The notes under the pieces were generated by a model. The model saw nothing but the letters and a program-made list of their open reading frames with translations. It did no database searches and had not been told where the DNA came from. A DNA stretch of 64,000 nucleotides from Microbacterium nanhaiense (GTDB taxonomy: Bacteria; Actinomycetota; Actinomycetes; Actinomycetales; Microbacteriaceae). Shown here piece by piece: positions 62,247-64,000 of this stretch. The stretch's first letter is position 1. Each line of letters starts with the position of its first letter. The DNA lies in contig NZ_BMMQ01000003.1 of NCBI RefSeq assembly GCF_014646015.1, forward strand, positions 372,001 to 436,000. The letters are read 5' to 3'. Both the position numbers and the translations under genes were made by a program.

Positions 62247-63221
62247 TCAGCCCGCGAGACGGTCGAAGAGCTCGGCCCAGCGCGGATCCGTGACCCGCCG
62301 CGTCGCGTCGGCGTCGCGCCACTCGATCATCTCGCGCGCGCCCTCGTGGAAGGTGACCACCGGGTTGAACTCCGGGACGAGCGAGCGGATCTTCGTGTCG
62401 TCGAAGACGACCGAGTGCGCGCGGTCGCCGAGCACCTGGCCGCCGACGATGGGGGAGGCCGCCTCGATATCGTCGCTGGTCACGTGCAGGATGTCGGCGG
62501 TCGTCCCCGCGGCGTTCGCCATGATGCGGTAGATCTCGTCCCACGTGTACACGAAGTCGCTCGTGATCTGGAAGGTGTCGCCGATCGCGAGGGAGTTGCC
62601 GAAGAGCCCGACGAAGCCGACCGCGAAGTCGTCGGCGTGGGTGAGGGTCCACAGCGAGGTCCCATCGCCCTGCACGACCACCTTCTTTCCTGCCCGCATG
62701 CGCTCGATGTTCGCCCAGCCTCCGAGGAGCGGGATCATCTGCTCGTCGTAGGTGTGCGAGGGCCGCACGATGGTGACGGGAAAGTCGCGCTCGCGCCAGG
62801 CCTCGTTCAGCAGCGTCTCGCAGGCGATCTTGTCGCGGGAGTACTGCCAGTGCGGGTTCTTCAGCGGGGTCGACTCGGTGATCGGGAGCCGCGCGACGGG
62901 CTTCGCGTACGCCGATGCGGAGCTGATGAACACGTACTGCGCGGTCCGGCCCTCGAAGCGCGCCAGGTCGCGTTCGACGTGCTCGGGCGTGAACGCGATC
63001 ATGTCGACGACGACGTCGAACTCGCGCGCGCCGAGCGCGTCGTCGACCGCGGTGGGATCGTTCACATCCGCGACGAGGACCTCGGCGTCGGGGTGCGGGG
63101 TTCGGGAGGACGTGCCGCGGTTGAGCAGCGTGACGTCCATTCCGCGCTCGACGGCGAGGTCGCTCGCCGCCGAGGAGATCGTGCCGGTACCGCCGATGAA
63201 CAACACCTTTGTCGCAGTCAT
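62247..63221 (-). CDS. NAD-dependent epimerase/dehydratase family protein
   Basis: A 324-residue SDR-fold protein. The cofactor loop is FIGGTGTISSAASDLA, DMIAF fills the central strand, and the active-site region has ISSASAYAKP and YSRDK (YxxxK). It resembles the NAD-epimerase/3-beta-HSD-like group that includes bacterial and plastid CSP41 relatives. The ATG at 63221 is used; the open frame extends 20 codons upstream into the gap without a better start. It ends 12 bases from the convergent 60144 gene and follows the GDSL esterase by 28 bases. The substrate is unknown; a nucleotide- or free-sugar epimerase is likely. Confidence 0.84.
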   Translation of the reverse strand: MTATKVLFIGGTGTISSAASDLAVERGMDVTLLNRGTSSRTPHPDAEVLVADVNDPTAVDDALGAREFDVVVDMIAFTPEHVERDLARFEGRTAQYVFISSASAYAKPVARLPITESTPLKNPHWQYSRDKIACETLLNEAWRERDFPVTIVRPSHTYDEQMIPLLGGWANIERMRAGKKVVVQGDGTSLWTLTHADDFAVGFVGLFGNSLAIGDTFQITSDFVYTWDEIYRIMANAAGTTADILHVTSDDIEAASPIVGGQVLGDRAHSVVFDDTKIRSLVPEFNPVVTFHEGAREMIEWRDADATRRVTDPRWAELFDRLAG

Positions 63222-63249
63222 AGCGCCCACGATAGCGGTTGTGCCCGCA

Positions 63250-63840
63250 TCAGGCCGAGCGGTACACCTCGAGCCAGGCATCCGCGATCAGGCGCGCGCC
63301 CTGGGCGGACGGGTGCACGCCGTCGGGCGCGATCGATGCCGGATCCGCTCCCGCGGCCGCCGTGAGGAGGGAGTGCAGCGGGACGAGGCCCGCGCCGATC
63401 TCGGACGCGAGCCCGTCGACGACCGCGCGCTTGGCGTCGAGGTCCTCGATCCATCCGCGCTGATCAGCCGTCACGGGGAGGAGGAACGGCTCCACGAGGA
63501 TGACGCGGGCGCCTCGCACCACCTCGGTGTCGAGCAGGCGCCGGAGGCTCGCCTCGAAGTCCTCCGCGGAGGTTGCGTCGTCGCGATCGAAGCGCCGCCA
63601 GGTGTCGTTGATCCCGATGTAGATCGTGAGCACGTCGGGGGAGGTGGGGACAACGTCCGTCGCCCAGCGTGCCTCGAGATCCACGGCGCGGTTTCCGGAG
63701 ATTCCGACGTTGACGATCTCCGCCTCCGGAAGCTCCGCGGCGATCTGCGCGACGTAACCGTCGCCCAGCGAGCGGGCGTCATCGCGGTCCCGGTGCGAAT
63801 CGGTGATGGAGTCTCCGACGAAGACGAGGCGAGCGGTCAT
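63250..63840 (-). CDS. SGNH/GDSL esterase, probable pectic acetylesterase
   Basis: A 196-residue SGNH hydrolase. The four blocks are clear: FVGDSITDS (Ser11), GISGN (Gly48), IYIGINDTW (Asn78) and PDGVHPS (Asp173, His176). Small cytoplasmic members of this type in pectin operons, such as YesT and YesY of Bacillus subtilis, deacetylate rhamnogalacturonan oligosaccharides. There is no signal peptide. It heads a leftward pair with the SDR at 62247. A weak copy of the LacI operator lies 76 bases upstream (63916-63929). Confidence 0.88.
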   Translation of the reverse strand: MTARLVFVGDSITDSHRDRDDARSLGDGYVAQIAAELPEAEIVNVGISGNRAVDLEARWATDVVPTSPDVLTIYIGINDTWRRFDRDDATSAEDFEASLRRLLDTEVVRGARVILVEPFLLPVTADQRGWIEDLDAKRAVVDGLASEIGAGLVPLHSLLTAAAGADPASIAPDGVHPSAQGARLIADAWLEVYRSA

Positions 63841-63915
63841 GGTGGTCCTAACGGGAGGCGGAAGCGACCGCGACGGTGCGGTGCACCCCGATTATCTCGG
63901 ATCCGTAACTGATTC

Positions 63916-63929
63916 GGAAAGCGGTTGCC
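63916..63929. promoter_or_regulatory. LacI-type operator, degenerate copy upstream of the GDSL esterase
   Basis: GGAAAGCGGTTGCC; its inner 12 bases match the 60073 site (read on the opposite strand) at 11 positions and GAAACCGGTTTC at 10. No gene is seen between 63841 and the right edge. Confidence 0.5.
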
Positions 63930-63963
63930 GGAAGCTTGCAGATTGTTTCGGGCTGCCTTAGTG

Positions 63964-63973
63964 TGAACGTTCA
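63964..63973. promoter_or_regulatory. 10-bp palindrome at the right edge
   Basis: TGAACGTTCA, a perfect palindrome within TGTGAACGTTCATA, close to the window end and to GAAAC/GTTTC arms at 63980-63995. It may be an operator for a rightward gene beyond the window. Confidence 0.35.
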
Positions 63974-64000
63974 TATGGGAAACGAAGAAGTTTCGATGTG

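Noticed and set aside
1-64000. tRNA, rRNA, insertion sequences, integrases, CRISPR arrays
   Set aside because: None recognised on either strand; composition is even and no transposase-like or repeat-spacer pattern was seen.

Overview
The window is about 70% GC, gene-dense and without RNA genes, insertion sequences or CRISPR arrays. A WhiB1-type iron-sulfur regulator, MsiK-style ABC importers lacking their own ATPase, LacI and ROK repressors beside their targets, and a bxlR-bxlEFGA-like cluster point to a high-GC actinobacterium, most likely Microbacteriaceae (Microbacterium-like). Apart from a short general segment (4.85-7.44 kb), nearly every gene serves uptake and breakdown of plant cell-wall glycans.

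Layout. (1) 1-4785: two GH36 alpha-galactosidases around a ROK regulator; the first runs off the left edge. (2) 4851-7439: WhiB1-like protein, small membrane protein, TauE/SafE permease, MDR-family oxidoreductase. (3) 7513-11189: xylB, xylA and a CE7 acetyl(xylan) esterase. (4) 11280-27029: a probable xyloglucan-oligosaccharide locus: GH3 beta-glycosidase facing an Lpl-type importer (SBP and two permeases), GH31 alpha-xylosidase, LacI, GH95 alpha-L-fucosidase, GH42 beta-galactosidase and GH1 beta-glucosidase. (5) 27110-28980: sugar isomerase/epimerase plus Gfo/Idh/MocA oxidoreductase. (6) 28968-35531: a bxlR-bxlEFGA-like xylobiose/xylo-oligosaccharide uptake cluster with a GH3 beta-xylosidase. 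(7) 35604-36746: a second ROK regulator. (8) 36827-48087: two divergent operons around a LacI operator: leftward M24-like protein, Gfo/Idh, SDR, enolase-superfamily dehydratase and serine hydrolase; rightward GH43, LacI, DUF6807, Gfo/Idh and a second serine hydrolase. (9) 48145-58579: a leftward nine-gene operon with LplB permease, YesL, four tandem paralogous binding lipoproteins, GH28 polygalacturonase, a small membrane protein and LplC permease. (10) 58751-63840: DUF1593 hydrolase, an unclassified six-hairpin glycosidase-like protein, an epimerase and a GDSL esterase.

How it works together. Regions 4 and 6 supply the activities for xyloglucan and xylan oligosaccharides; released xylose goes to xylA/xylB. 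Regions 8-10 look like a pectin-type (galacturonan/rhamnogalacturonan) regulon: one operator sequence, GAAACCGGTTTC and close variants, recurs at six places across about 22 kb and is probably bound by the LacI protein at 43819-44823. A separate CGAAGCGCTTCG operator marks the xyloglucan locus and a 20-bp palindrome marks the bxl cluster. No ABC ATPase is present for any of the three importers, so they probably share a distant MsiK-type ATPase. The palindrome GGATCC is strongly over-represented throughout, in several reading frames.
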